From: DATFVA01 sp963771705
GTDB lineage: Bacteria; Bacteroidota; Ignavibacteria; Ignavibacteriales; Ignavibacteriaceae
Assembly: GCA_963771705.1 (NCBI GenBank)
Contig: CAVYUP010000013.1
Span: forward strand, 175,903-239,902
Reading direction: 5' to 3'
DNA length: 64,000 nucleotides
A model generated the notes under the pieces. It did no database searches and was not told the origin of the DNA. It worked only from the letters and a program-made list of their open reading frames with translations. Each line of letters starts with the position of its first letter. The stretch's first letter is position 1. Made by a program: the position numbers and the translations under genes. Positions 9,501 through 17,769 of the stretch are shown here, in pieces.

Positions 9501-10058
9501 TTATGAAAAGCTAACCTTCGGAACCTCTTTCTCAGCCTTATCTTCTACTTCAAAGAAGTCTTCCATTTTGAAACTGAACATTCCGGCAACTATATTCGAA
9601 GGGAACATCTGGATCTTATTGTTATAAAATAAAACCTGGTCATTATAGCTCTGGCGAGAAAATGAAATCTTATTTTCTGTTGAGGTAAGTTCTTCCTGCA
9701 GTGCAAGGAAGTTCTGGTTTGCTTTAAGGTCAGGGTAATTCTCAACCACCAGGTTAAACTTGCCCATTGCTTCAGTTAGCCGGGCTTCTGCTTTTGCTTT
9801 TTCTGAAACACCCTGAGCGCTTACAGCCTGACTCCTTGCATTAGTTATATTTTCCAGTGTTGCCCGCTCATGATTCATATAACCTTTTACGGTTTCGATC
9901 AGGTTGGGGATTAGGTCGTGCCTCCGTTTAAGCTGAACGTCAATCTGTGCCCAGGCATTCTTAACCTGGTTCCTTAATCCTACAAGTGAATTGTAATTTC
10001 CAACGAAATACAGCACTCCAATTACAATCAATACTAAGACAATTATTCCTATGACCAT
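9501..10058 (-). CDS. LemA family protein
   Basis: 185 residues with one N-terminal membrane anchor ('IGIIVLVLIVIGVLYFVGNY'). The family-defining helical segment follows: 'NSLVGLRNQVKNAWAQIDVQ', 'LKRRHDLIPNLIETVKGYMN' and 'TLENITNARSQAV'. LemA proteins are extracytoplasmic helical bundles of poorly known function that are often encoded beside HtpX/M48 proteases, as here. Confidence 0.93.
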   Translation of the reverse strand: MVIGIIVLVLIVIGVLYFVGNYNSLVGLRNQVKNAWAQIDVQLKRRHDLIPNLIETVKGYMNHERATLENITNARSQAVSAQGVSEKAKAEARLTEAMGKFNLVVENYPDLKANQNFLALQEELTSTENKISFSRQSYNDQVLFYNNKIQMFPSNIVAGMFSFKMEDFFEVEDKAEKEVPKVSFS

Positions 10059-10068
10059 TTTAACCTCA

Positions 10069-10464
10069 TTAATTGTTTAATTTATGAGCAAACATTTCCT
10101 TCAGCAGATTTATAATCTTATCCTGCTTATCAAGTCCTCCCATTTCAACGACCTGTTCAAGTTCTCCTTTATTGAACCAGATGCCATGATCTTTTATACA
10201 TTTATCGAGCAGAACTTTGTTCCCTGTACCGCAGTTAACCTTTTCCATTTTCTTCCGGCAGATAGGACATTTAAGGATTTTTTCACCGGAATTCTTATTT
10301 ACAGAAAAGGAATCCATCAGCTGAGTTTTTTCCTCAGAATCCTGCAAGAGCAATTCCAGCTCGCCGTTATCAAGCCAGATGCCATGACAGCTGGTGCAGA
10401 AGTCGATCTCAACCTGGTTCAGTTCGAGGATAACCAGCGGGTTATTACAAAAGGGACAGTTCAA
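10069..10464 (-). CDS. zf-TFIIB domain protein with two zinc-finger repeats
   Basis: 131 residues made of two similar halves. The first is CPFC...'CTSCHGIWLDNGELELLL' and the second CPIC...'CIKDHGIWFNKGELEQVV'. Both fit the zf-TFIIB pattern (CPxC, then C-x2-C followed by G-I-W-L/F-x-x-G-E-L), although the second half has Asp-His where a Cys ligand would stand. Its stop is 10 bp from the LemA start, and it is likely the first gene of the zf-TFIIB/LemA/M48 operon. Its role is unknown. Confidence 0.88.
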   Translation of the reverse strand: MNCPFCNNPLVILELNQVEIDFCTSCHGIWLDNGELELLLQDSEEKTQLMDSFSVNKNSGEKILKCPICRKKMEKVNCGTGNKVLLDKCIKDHGIWFNKGELEQVVEMGGLDKQDKIINLLKEMFAHKLNN

Positions 10465-10535
10465 ATTACCTTACTCCAATAATATATAACAAACATAGTG
10501 AAAAAGAATTTTTGATTCATGCTGGTTAAAACCAA

Positions 10536-10630
10536 CGGCAAAAGACAATGACTAAAGCCGAGGGCTGAAGGCGCGGCAAAAGACTATGGCTAAAGCAAGG
10601 GGCAGAAGAGAGCGGCTAAAGAAGATGGCA
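10536..10630. repeat. degenerate ~38-bp tandem repeat, about 2.5 copies
   Basis: Units start at 10536, 10574 and 10613. Each opens with CGGCAAAAGA or CGGCTAAAGA and continues ...ATGxCTAAAGC. The spacing is 38 then 39 bp. The repeat lies directly after the mfd stop codon and before the zf-TFIIB gene. No coding potential is apparent. Confidence 0.6.
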
Positions 10631-10632
10631 AT

Positions 10633-13600
10633 TTAAGGGCTATCGGCAGGATTCTGCTGTTTGAAGAGGTCCATTACTTCCCTACTGAAACTGATGAGGA
10701 AGCCGAGGAGTTTTTCAGGAGACTCAAAATTGTTCGGGATGGAGAACTTTAATACTTCCTTCTGCTGATTGAATTTTATCCTGTCTTTGTAATTATCCAT
10801 AATAAAACGCATAAGTTCTACAAAGCGGTACTTATAATAATCCTCTTTTTCTCCTTTGGGCAGGATAATAAAGATATTCTTACGCTGGATAATTATTCTT
10901 TCAAATAAGGCATAGGAAGAATACAGCTTAAGGGATGCTGCGGCAATAAGCCTCTGCACCAGAAGCGGCAGCGGTCCGAACCGGTCTTTCATTTCTTCGG
11001 TGAGTTCTTCGAGCTCAGAGACTTCGCTGATTGAATACAGAGAAGTATAGAAATTCAGCCTGTCCATCTGCTCCGGCATATAATCCTTTGGAATCCCGAT
11101 ATCGAAATAGGCATCGATGGTAGGTTCTGTTCTTTCCTCCTGTTTCGGTAGACTTTTGAATATATCCTTGAATTCCTGGTATTTCAATTCCTCGACTGCT
11201 TCATTTATCATTTTTACGTAGAGATCGAATCCAACCTCGTTAATGAATCCGGTCTGTTCTGTACCAAGGAGATTACCCGCTCCCCTAATTTCAAGATCAC
11301 GCATAGAGATGTTGAAGCCTGCACCTACATCTGTGAATTCTTCGATTGCCTGCAGCCGTCTGAGTGCCTTTTTATTTATGCCATTAAGAGAAGGAACAAT
11401 AAAGTAGGCATATGCCTGACGGCTCGACCTCCCTACTCTGCCGCGAAGCTGGTGAAGCTCAGCGAGACCAAAGCGATCGGCACGATTAACAATTATCGTA
11501 TTCACATTAGGGATATCTATGCCCGATTCAATGATCTTTGTTGAAAGCAGAACATCATACTCCCTGTTGAGGAATCCATGTATTACATTTTCCAGCTGTG
11601 ATGCTTTCATCTGACCATGGGCAATCGCGATTTTAATATCGGGAATATACTTATGAATGTACCCAGCCAGTTTTTCAATTGACTGTACCCTATCATGAAC
11701 AAAATAGACCTGTCCGTTCCTGCGCAATTCCGTCATTATCCATTCTTTAATTTTATGGATATCGAAAACCGCGACCTGGGTATAAATAGGCTGACGGTTT
11801 GGAGGAGGGGTTGCAATTATTGAGAGATCACGGGCACCAAGGAGTGAAAGATTAAGGGTGCGGGGTATAGGAGTTGCTGTAAGCGTCAGTGTATCAACAT
11901 TTACTTTATAAGAGCGCAGCTTTTCCTTAGCCTTAACGCCGAAGCGATGCTCTTCATCGATGATCAATAGTCCCAGGTCTTTAAATGATATATCATTAGA
12001 AAGAAGGCGGTGAGTTCCTATTACTACATCAACCTTTCCTTCTTTAAGATTTGCAGCAATCTCTGTCTGTTTCCTTTTTGTCTGGAACCTCGACATTACC
12101 TCCACAGAGACCGGAAATTGAGTAAGCCTGTCCTTAAAAGTATTATAATGCTGTTCTGCAAGGATAGTTGTTGGAACAAGCACGGCGGCCTGCTTTCCGT
12201 CCTGCACAGCCTTGAACGCGGCCCGTACCGCAACTTCCGTTTTACCGAATCCGACATCACCGCAGACCAGTCTGTCCATCGGGTTCTCCGCTTCCATATC
12301 AGATTTTACTTCTTCGGTTACCTTCTCCTGATCGGGTGTGTCCTCATAGAGGAAAGAAGCTTCAAGTTCTTTCTGCCAGACCGTATCTGATGCGAACGAG
12401 TAGCCGCTTGCAGCTTTTCTTTTAGCATAGAGTTCAATCAGCTCGCGTGCGGCCTCTTTTATTTTCTTTTTTGTTTTGGTTTTGGTGTTTACCCAATCGG
12501 CTGTACCAAGGGTTGAAAGAGTAGGACTAAGATTATCATTGGATGAATACTTTTTTACGAGTGTAAGATAATTGAGATTAACATAGACAATCCCCCCTTC
12601 AGCATACTGAAGCTTCATCGATTCCTGTTCCGCTTCGCCGATACGGATAGTTTCGAGTCCTGCATACCTCCCTATCCCGTAATCTTCATGGACAACATAA
12701 TCCCCCCTCTTTATTGATGCGAATGCCTTCGACTTTGATTTTTTGTATTTGCGAGAAGTCGGTATCTTCGTTCTGTATGGTTTGTTAAAGATCTCGTAAT
12801 CGGTAAGGATCAGCAGTTTTTCTTCTTTTAAGAGAAACCCTTTCTTAATTGCGAGCGTCTCTATTTTTACTTTCCCGGATTCAATTAAAGCGGCAAGCTC
12901 AGATTTAAATTCACTTAAAAGATCGCTGAGCCTCGAGGTCTGCAACTCATTCTCTGAAGTAATTATTATCCGGAAACTTTTCCCGGCAAAATCTTTAAGG
13001 GTATTAAAGAGGATCTCATAGTTGGAATTTATAGAAGGCGAATCGGAAATTCCGGTATCGATCCTTTTTCCGCCGCCTCCCAGCTCTTCCTCAAGAAGCC
13101 AGGTTATTCCCTGCACTGAAAGATATTTCCTGTAATCTTCTGAATGATCTGTCTCTACAGGAATAAAGTCCGTTTCATCTAATTCTTCCTCTTCTTCTTC
13201 GGGGAAGTCATCTGCAGCAGCCGGATCATCGGGCAACACAGAAAGAGGTTCTTCAGGATTAACAGGTTTAAGTTCAGTGAAACAATTAAATCTTTCAGTG
13301 TTAAAATTCTTAAGCTCGAAAGAGGAAGCCAGTATCAAAGGCTTATCGAAATATGAAAAAATATCAGTAAACGCCCCTCCATCACTGCTGCTTAATGAGG
13401 CGGCGAGTGTAATCTCCTTCACCTGTTCGATAGAGCGCTGACTTTCGGGATCGAAATACCTTATCGATTCAAGGAAGTCGCCGTCGAATTCGAGTCTTAC
13501 AGGATTTTTCTCACTGTACGACCAGAAGTCGATAATTGCCCCTCTTTGTGTATAATCCCCCGGGGCTTCCACGAACTTATCTTTCTGGTAGTTGAGCAGG

Positions 13601-14040
13601 TTCAGGTATTCTATTACATCATTAAATGAGAGGCTGCCTCCAACCTGTATATGGGTAGTTTGCTCGCTGACTCTTTCCCTTGAAGGGAGATCGCAATTAA
13701 GAATATTATATGTAGATAAGAGAATAAATTTATCACGTTTTGTAATTTCGGTAAGGGTTTCCTGGAGAGGCTCGGGACGGAATTCATTTATAACAAGAAG
13801 TTTATCTGAGAGTCCCAGAACAGTTAGTTCAACTTTCAGCTCATCGACCGATTTAGAATCAGGCAGGAGGACAACCAGCTGTTTTTCTTTATTTGAAAGT
13901 CCGTTTATGAGAAAACTTTTAGATGAGCCGTAAAGAGGAGATACATAAAAAGGTTCATTATCCGCGGAACCGGACGTAACTATCCCCTGGATATTTTTAA
14001 TAACCTTCGTGTCGAGAAATTCTTTAACTATGTAATTCAT
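10633..14040 (-). CDS. mfd: transcription-repair coupling factor Mfd
   Basis: 1135 residues, close to the usual ~1150. Mfd displaces stalled RNA polymerase and recruits UvrA. The UvrB-like N-terminal third contains 'TQRGAIIDFWSYSEKNPVRL'. The RNA-polymerase-interaction domain is marked by 'RGDYVVHEDYGIGRYAGLET'. The RecG-like translocase has Walker A 'GDVGFGKTE' near residue 595, Walker B 'LLIIDEEHRFG' near 695, and 'HQLRGRVGRSSRQAYAYFIV'. A TRCF C-terminal domain follows. An unusually acidic insert ('FPEEEEEELDETD') sits near residue 280 in the degenerate N-terminal part. It lies downstream of murQ after a 138-bp gap that contains two inverted repeats. Confidence 0.97.
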   Translation of the reverse strand: MNYIVKEFLDTKVIKNIQGIVTSGSADNEPFYVSPLYGSSKSFLINGLSNKEKQLVVLLPDSKSVDELKVELTVLGLSDKLLVINEFRPEPLQETLTEITKRDKFILLSTYNILNCDLPSRERVSEQTTHIQVGGSLSFNDVIEYLNLLNYQKDKFVEAPGDYTQRGAIIDFWSYSEKNPVRLEFDGDFLESIRYFDPESQRSIEQVKEITLAASLSSSDGGAFTDIFSYFDKPLILASSFELKNFNTERFNCFTELKPVNPEEPLSVLPDDPAAADDFPEEEEEELDETDFIPVETDHSEDYRKYLSVQGITWLLEEELGGGGKRIDTGISDSPSINSNYEILFNTLKDFAGKSFRIIITSENELQTSRLSDLLSEFKSELAALIESGKVKIETLAIKKGFLLKEEKLLILTDYEIFNKPYRTKIPTSRKYKKSKSKAFASIKRGDYVVHEDYGIGRYAGLETIRIGEAEQESMKLQYAEGGIVYVNLNYLTLVKKYSSNDNLSPTLSTLGTADWVNTKTKTKKKIKEAARELIELYAKRKAASGYSFASDTVWQKELEASFLYEDTPDQEKVTEEVKSDMEAENPMDRLVCGDVGFGKTEVAVRAAFKAVQDGKQAAVLVPTTILAEQHYNTFKDRLTQFPVSVEVMSRFQTKRKQTEIAANLKEGKVDVVIGTHRLLSNDISFKDLGLLIIDEEHRFGVKAKEKLRSYKVNVDTLTLTATPIPRTLNLSLLGARDLSIIATPPPNRQPIYTQVAVFDIHKIKEWIMTELRRNGQVYFVHDRVQSIEKLAGYIHKYIPDIKIAIAHGQMKASQLENVIHGFLNREYDVLLSTKIIESGIDIPNVNTIIVNRADRFGLAELHQLRGRVGRSSRQAYAYFIVPSLNGINKKALRRLQAIEEFTDVGAGFNISMRDLEIRGAGNLLGTEQTGFINEVGFDLYVKMINEAVEELKYQEFKDIFKSLPKQEERTEPTIDAYFDIGIPKDYMPEQMDRLNFYTSLYSISEVSELEELTEEMKDRFGPLPLLVQRLIAAASLKLYSSYALFERIIIQRKNIFIILPKGEKEDYYKYRFVELMRFIMDNYKDRIKFNQQKEVLKFSIPNNFESPEKLLGFLISFSREVMDLFKQQNPADSP

Positions 14041-14081
14041 ATCTCCGTAAGTTCAGCAGTCTTTCAATCCAGCGTTATCGC

Positions 14082-14104
14082 ATTAGTTGCTAGTAGCAAC
14101 TAAT
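14082..14104. promoter_or_regulatory. perfect 10-bp inverted repeat upstream of mfd
   Basis: ATTAGTTGCT, a 3-nt loop AGT, then AGCAACTAAT. There is no T-run on either side, so an operator or mRNA hairpin is more likely than an intrinsic terminator. It lies about 42 bp upstream of the mfd start codon. Confidence 0.45.
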
Positions 14105-14125
14105 ATCACATTTAAAACAACGATA

Positions 14126-14145
14126 GGGTTCTTAATTCAGAACCC
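14126..14145. promoter_or_regulatory. 7-bp inverted repeat in the murQ-mfd gap
   Basis: GGGTTCT, 6 nt, AGAACCC. There is no poly-T tail in either direction. It could be a weak terminator remnant after murQ or a regulator site for mfd. Confidence 0.35.
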
Positions 14146-14178
14146 GAATATAAATATTTAGGATTTTCAGCGTCAGCG

Positions 14179-15123
14179 CTATTTCCGATTCAACTTTAAT
14201 TCAATAGCTTTTCTTACAAAACCATCAGATTTTCTTAAAAGTTCCAAAGCCTCATCGAGGTTGGTGCCGGTTTTTATCATTACCAGGGCTGTTTTAACAT
14301 GGCCTCCGGCTTTGTTAAGATAATCTTCTGCCTCTTCATATGAAAGTCCGGTTATCGTCATTACAATTCTTTTCGATCTTTCAACCAGTTTTTTATTAGT
14401 CATCTGAAGATCGATCATCATATTTTCATATACCTTGCCGAGTCGTATCATAGAAGCTGTTGTGAGCATATTCAGAACCAGCTTCTGGGCCGTACCACTT
14501 TTCATCCTCGTTGAGCCCATTACAACCTCGGGACCCACATAAGGACAAACCGCGACATCGACTTCTTTAATATCAAACTCGCTGCGCGGATTGCAGGTAA
14601 TATAAAGTGTTTTAGCTCCAAGTTGTTTAGCCTTTTTAACAGCTCCGATCACATAAGGAGTTCTTCTGCTGGCAGCTATACCGCATACAACATCATTTTT
14701 ATTAACGCCAGCTTTAACAACGTCCGCAGCACCATTCTCCTGATAATCTTCAGCGCCTTCCTGTGCACGGAACATAGCTTCTTTTCCGCCCGCAATATAA
14801 CCTTGAACAAGATCCGGAGAAGTGCCGAAAGTGGGAGGGCATTCAGCGGCATCTATAACCCCCAGTCTTCCACTTGTACCGGCTCCGAAATAAATAAGTC
14901 TCCCCCCTGCTTTAAACGAAGCAGTGATGAGATCTACAGCTTTTTCGATATATGGAATTTCTTTTTCTACAGCGGCAGGAACAGACTTATCTTCGTCGTT
15001 TATGATCTTGAGAATTTCACCGACAGAGGCCGTATCGATATTCATTGACGCAGCATTACGCGCTTCTGTTTTAAGTGAACTTATTTCATCGAACAACTTC
15101 TTCTTGTCGGGGTCAGAACTCAT
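14179..15123 (-). CDS. murQ: N-acetylmuramic acid 6-phosphate etherase MurQ
   Basis: 314 residues, about the normal family length. MurQ cleaves the lactyl ether of MurNAc-6-phosphate to give GlcNAc-6-phosphate and D-lactate in peptidoglycan recycling. Diagnostic stretches are 'GGRLIYFGAGTSGRLGVIDA', 'AECPPTFG' and 'VVMGSTRMKSGTAQKLVLNM', all in the SIS sugar-isomerase fold. A C-terminal helical module follows ('MTITGLSYEEAEDYLNKAGG'). Its ATG overlaps the rsmG stop as ATGA, so translation is probably coupled. No MurNAc kinase or PTS gene is nearby. Confidence 0.95.
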   Translation of the reverse strand: MSSDPDKKKLFDEISSLKTEARNAASMNIDTASVGEILKIINDEDKSVPAAVEKEIPYIEKAVDLITASFKAGGRLIYFGAGTSGRLGVIDAAECPPTFGTSPDLVQGYIAGGKEAMFRAQEGAEDYQENGAADVVKAGVNKNDVVCGIAASRRTPYVIGAVKKAKQLGAKTLYITCNPRSEFDIKEVDVAVCPYVGPEVVMGSTRMKSGTAQKLVLNMLTTASMIRLGKVYENMMIDLQMTNKKLVERSKRIVMTITGLSYEEAEDYLNKAGGHVKTALVMIKTGTNLDEALELLRKSDGFVRKAIELKLNRK

Positions 15124-15803
15124 TTATGGAGTTCCAGTAAGACCAACTTTTTACCTTTCTGGTTGCGGACGTTAGTCGGTTTATAATAAAGCTCGAAGAT
15201 AGTAGACTTCTTTATGTAAGATTTGTACTTCATTTCGGCTTTCTTATACTCCGCATCCATATCTCCTCCCTTAATCGCCAGCAGGTAGGCCTTCTCTTTT
15301 ATCAAAGGAAGAGAATAGCGGAACAGGATAATCAGAGGAACAGAGGCACGGCTTACGACAAGATCGAAACTATCTTTGTATTTTTCGATAAACTCAGGAC
15401 TTTCAACCCTGTCATTCTCGGCTATTACGTTACCCAGTTTAAGTCTATCTATAAACTCTTTTACAGCATTTATTTTTTTGTTAGTCGAATCAACAAGAAC
15501 ACCCTGGAGTTCAGGGCGCATTATCGCCAGTGGAATTCCGGGAAATCCGCCTCCGGTACCGATATCCAGGAAATGAGTAGCTTTTTCCGGGACGTACTTT
15601 GTAATATAAGAGCAGAGGAAAACATGGTTTTCAATAATATTGCCGATATCGCGGCGCGAAATAAGGTTAACCGACTCATTTTTATCAGCAACTAATTCAG
15701 CAAAATAGGCCAGACGTTCAGTTTTCATAATATCAGGAGTAAACCCGTTTTCCCAATAAAATGACTGCAATTCTTTGAGGTATTGTTCCTGGATATCCAC
15801 CAT
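15120..15803 (-). CDS. rsmG: 16S rRNA (guanine527-N7)-methyltransferase RsmG (GidB)
   Basis: 227 residues. Family marks are 'ESVNLISRRDIGNIIENHVF' and 'HFLDIGTGGGFPGIPLAIM' (the SAM loop), then the post-I strand 'GVLVDSTNKKINAVKEFIDR' and 'FDLVVSRASVPL'. It methylates G527 in the 530 loop of 16S rRNA. It starts 15 bp after mnmG, the conserved gidA-gidB order, and ends in a 4-bp overlap with murQ. Confidence 0.96.
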   Translation of the reverse strand: MVDIQEQYLKELQSFYWENGFTPDIMKTERLAYFAELVADKNESVNLISRRDIGNIIENHVFLCSYITKYVPEKATHFLDIGTGGGFPGIPLAIMRPELQGVLVDSTNKKINAVKEFIDRLKLGNVIAENDRVESPEFIEKYKDSFDLVVSRASVPLIILFRYSLPLIKEKAYLLAIKGGDMDAEYKKAEMKYKSYIKKSTIFELYYKPTNVRNQKGKKLVLLELHK

Positions 15804-15818
15804 AAAAGTACCCTAAAT

Positions 15819-17699
15819 TTAGTTTTTCAAATATACCAATAAAATAGAAATATCTGAAGGAGAAACCCCCGAAATACGGCCTGCCTGGCCTATAGAGCGA
15901 GGTTTTATACGGTTAAGCTTTTCCCTTCCTTCTGTTGATAGCCCTTTTATCTGCAAATAGTTTAATGTTAAAGGAATATTAACATCCTCATATCTTTCTA
16001 GCCTGAGGATATTTTCCTCCTGTCTTTTAAGATAGCCTTCATATTTTAATTCTATCTCAACCTGGTTAAGAGAATCAGGATCGTTCAACAATTCCTGAAC
16101 CAGCTTTTCACCACCGAAGCCATTTACCTGCAGAAGCTCCTTAAGATTTAGCTCAGGGCGCTTACAGAGCTTAGAGATAGTTTCAGTAGAATCAATTCCA
16201 TTAAGACCTTTACCTTTCAGCAGCGGATTGATATCCCTTGCATGCAGCTTGAGGATATTAAGAAGGCTTATACTTTCGTTTATAAGTTTATTCCTTCTTT
16301 CAAGCTCCAGGTACATATCATTATCAGCCAGACCAAAATCATCAGCATACTTCATAAGTCTACGGTCAGCATTATCCTGACGCAGAACCAACCTATGTTC
16401 CGCTCTTGAGGTAAACATCCTGTAAGGCTCATCTGTAGATTTATTAACCAGGTCATCAATCAACACACCTATATAAGCTTCACTTCTTTTTAACACGAAC
16501 ACAGGACGACCCTGGATTTTCAAAGCCGCATTTATTCCGGCGACAATTCCCTGAGCCGCGGCTTCCTCATAACCGGAAGTACCATTTATTTGTCCCGCAA
16601 AGTAGAGACCTTTTATCAACTTTGTTTCGAGAGTAAGATCCACCTGGTGAGGAGGAAAGAAGTCGTACTCAACCGCATATCCCGGACGTATCATCTCCAC
16701 GTTCTCCAGTCCTTTTATCTGCCGGATTGCTTCAAGCTGAATATCGGCGGGGAGGGAAGAGGAGAACCCATTTAAATATATCAGGCCGCTATCCAGACCC
16801 TCAGGCTCAAGGAAGAGCTGATGCTGCTTTTTCTCCGCAAACCGAACTATCTTATCTTCGATAGAGGGGCAATAGCGGGGTCCCACACCTTTAATTCTCC
16901 CGGTAAACATAGGCGAGTCATTAAAACCTTTTTCAAGGATCTTATGGACTTTCTCACTCGTATAGGTAATATGACAGGGGACCTGGGGCAGATATGGAAA
17001 TTCGCTTTTATCTGTCTTAAAGGAAAAAGGCTGAGGAACTTCATCTCCCGGCTGAACACCAATCGCACCCCAGTCGATTGAGGTTTTTGCAAGTCTGGGA
17101 GGCGTACCCGTTTTCAATCTACCCGATTCAAAACCAAGCTTTAACAAAGACTCAGTAATTCCCGTTGCGGGCTTTTCACCAAAACGCCCTCCGCTGGTAG
17201 AGTTTAGTCCTGTATGCATTAATCCATTCAGGAACGTTCCGGAGGATAAAATAACAGCTTTGCATTTAATCTCTTTCCCATCGGCCGTTAACACGCCTGA
17301 AACCATACCATTTTCTGTGAGAATGTCCACTACGGCATCCTCCACAATCTCAAGGCGAGGAATGCGAACCACCTGGTTATATGCTTCCTCTGAATAAAGT
17401 TTCCTGTCAGACTGACACCGAGGCGACCAGACGGCAGGACCCTTTGATTTATTTAGCATACGAAACTGAATACCGGTTTTATCGGCGATAACACCCATTA
17501 GACCGCCAAGCGCATCTATTTCCCTTACAAGGTGGCCTTTTGCTGTTCCGCCTATAGCAGGATTGCAGGACATTCTTCCGATCGCATGCCTGTCCATAGT
17601 AACAAGAGCTACCGAACATCCCATATTGGCGGCAGAAGCACAAGCTTCCACACCCGCATGTCCTCCGCCGACTACTATTATGTCGTAATCTTTCATCAT
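15819..17699 (-). CDS. mnmG: tRNA uridine-5-carboxymethylaminomethyl modification enzyme MnmG (GidA)
   Basis: 626 residues, the standard length. FAD-binding motif 'IIVVGGGHAGVEACASAANM' is at the N-terminus. Further MnmG signatures are 'AIGRMSCNPAIGGTAKGHLV', 'GRFGEKPATGI', 'RLKTGTPPRL', 'GYEEAAAQGIVAGINAAL' and 'MFTSRAEHRLVLRQDNADRR'. Together with MnmE it installs the carboxymethylaminomethyl group on wobble uridine 34 of tRNAs. It is separated from mnmE by a 68-bp gap that carries two parS-like sites. Confidence 0.97.
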   Translation of the reverse strand: MMKDYDIIVVGGGHAGVEACASAANMGCSVALVTMDRHAIGRMSCNPAIGGTAKGHLVREIDALGGLMGVIADKTGIQFRMLNKSKGPAVWSPRCQSDRKLYSEEAYNQVVRIPRLEIVEDAVVDILTENGMVSGVLTADGKEIKCKAVILSSGTFLNGLMHTGLNSTSGGRFGEKPATGITESLLKLGFESGRLKTGTPPRLAKTSIDWGAIGVQPGDEVPQPFSFKTDKSEFPYLPQVPCHITYTSEKVHKILEKGFNDSPMFTGRIKGVGPRYCPSIEDKIVRFAEKKQHQLFLEPEGLDSGLIYLNGFSSSLPADIQLEAIRQIKGLENVEMIRPGYAVEYDFFPPHQVDLTLETKLIKGLYFAGQINGTSGYEEAAAQGIVAGINAALKIQGRPVFVLKRSEAYIGVLIDDLVNKSTDEPYRMFTSRAEHRLVLRQDNADRRLMKYADDFGLADNDMYLELERRNKLINESISLLNILKLHARDINPLLKGKGLNGIDSTETISKLCKRPELNLKELLQVNGFGGEKLVQELLNDPDSLNQVEIELKYEGYLKRQEENILRLERYEDVNIPLTLNYLQIKGLSTEGREKLNRIKPRSIGQAGRISGVSPSDISILLVYLKN

Positions 17700-17707
17700 A
17701 AAATCAT

Positions 17708-17723
17708 TGTTTCACGTGGAACA
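17708..17723. promoter_or_regulatory. parS site 1 (ParB binding site)
   Basis: TGTTTCACGTGGAACA differs from the general bacterial parS consensus TGTTTCACGTGAAACA at one position and keeps the CACGTG core. It lies just upstream of the mnmG start codon, 46 bp centre-to-centre from site 2. Confidence 0.85.
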
Positions 17724-17753
17724 AAATGAGATTGGAATAAACAAATCTTTTAT

Positions 17754-17769
17754 TGTTCCACGTGGAACT
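17754..17769. promoter_or_regulatory. parS site 2 (ParB binding site), overlapping the mnmE stop codon
   Basis: TGTTCCACGTGGAACT carries the palindromic GTTCCACGTGGAAC form found in Pseudomonas-type parS. Its last two bases are within the mnmE stop codon (17768-17770). A pair of such 16-mers by chance is very unlikely. Confidence 0.88.

Noticed and set aside
10084..10482. 132-codon ORF on the plus strand
   Set aside because: Exactly antisense to the zf-TFIIB gene, whose paired Cys motifs make it the real frame.
12010..12390. 126-codon plus-strand ORF
   Set aside because: Antisense shadow of mfd, whose motifs are intact.
14082..14104. Terminator upstream of mfd
   Set aside because: Perfect hairpin but no T-run on either strand, so recorded as a possible regulatory inverted repeat instead.
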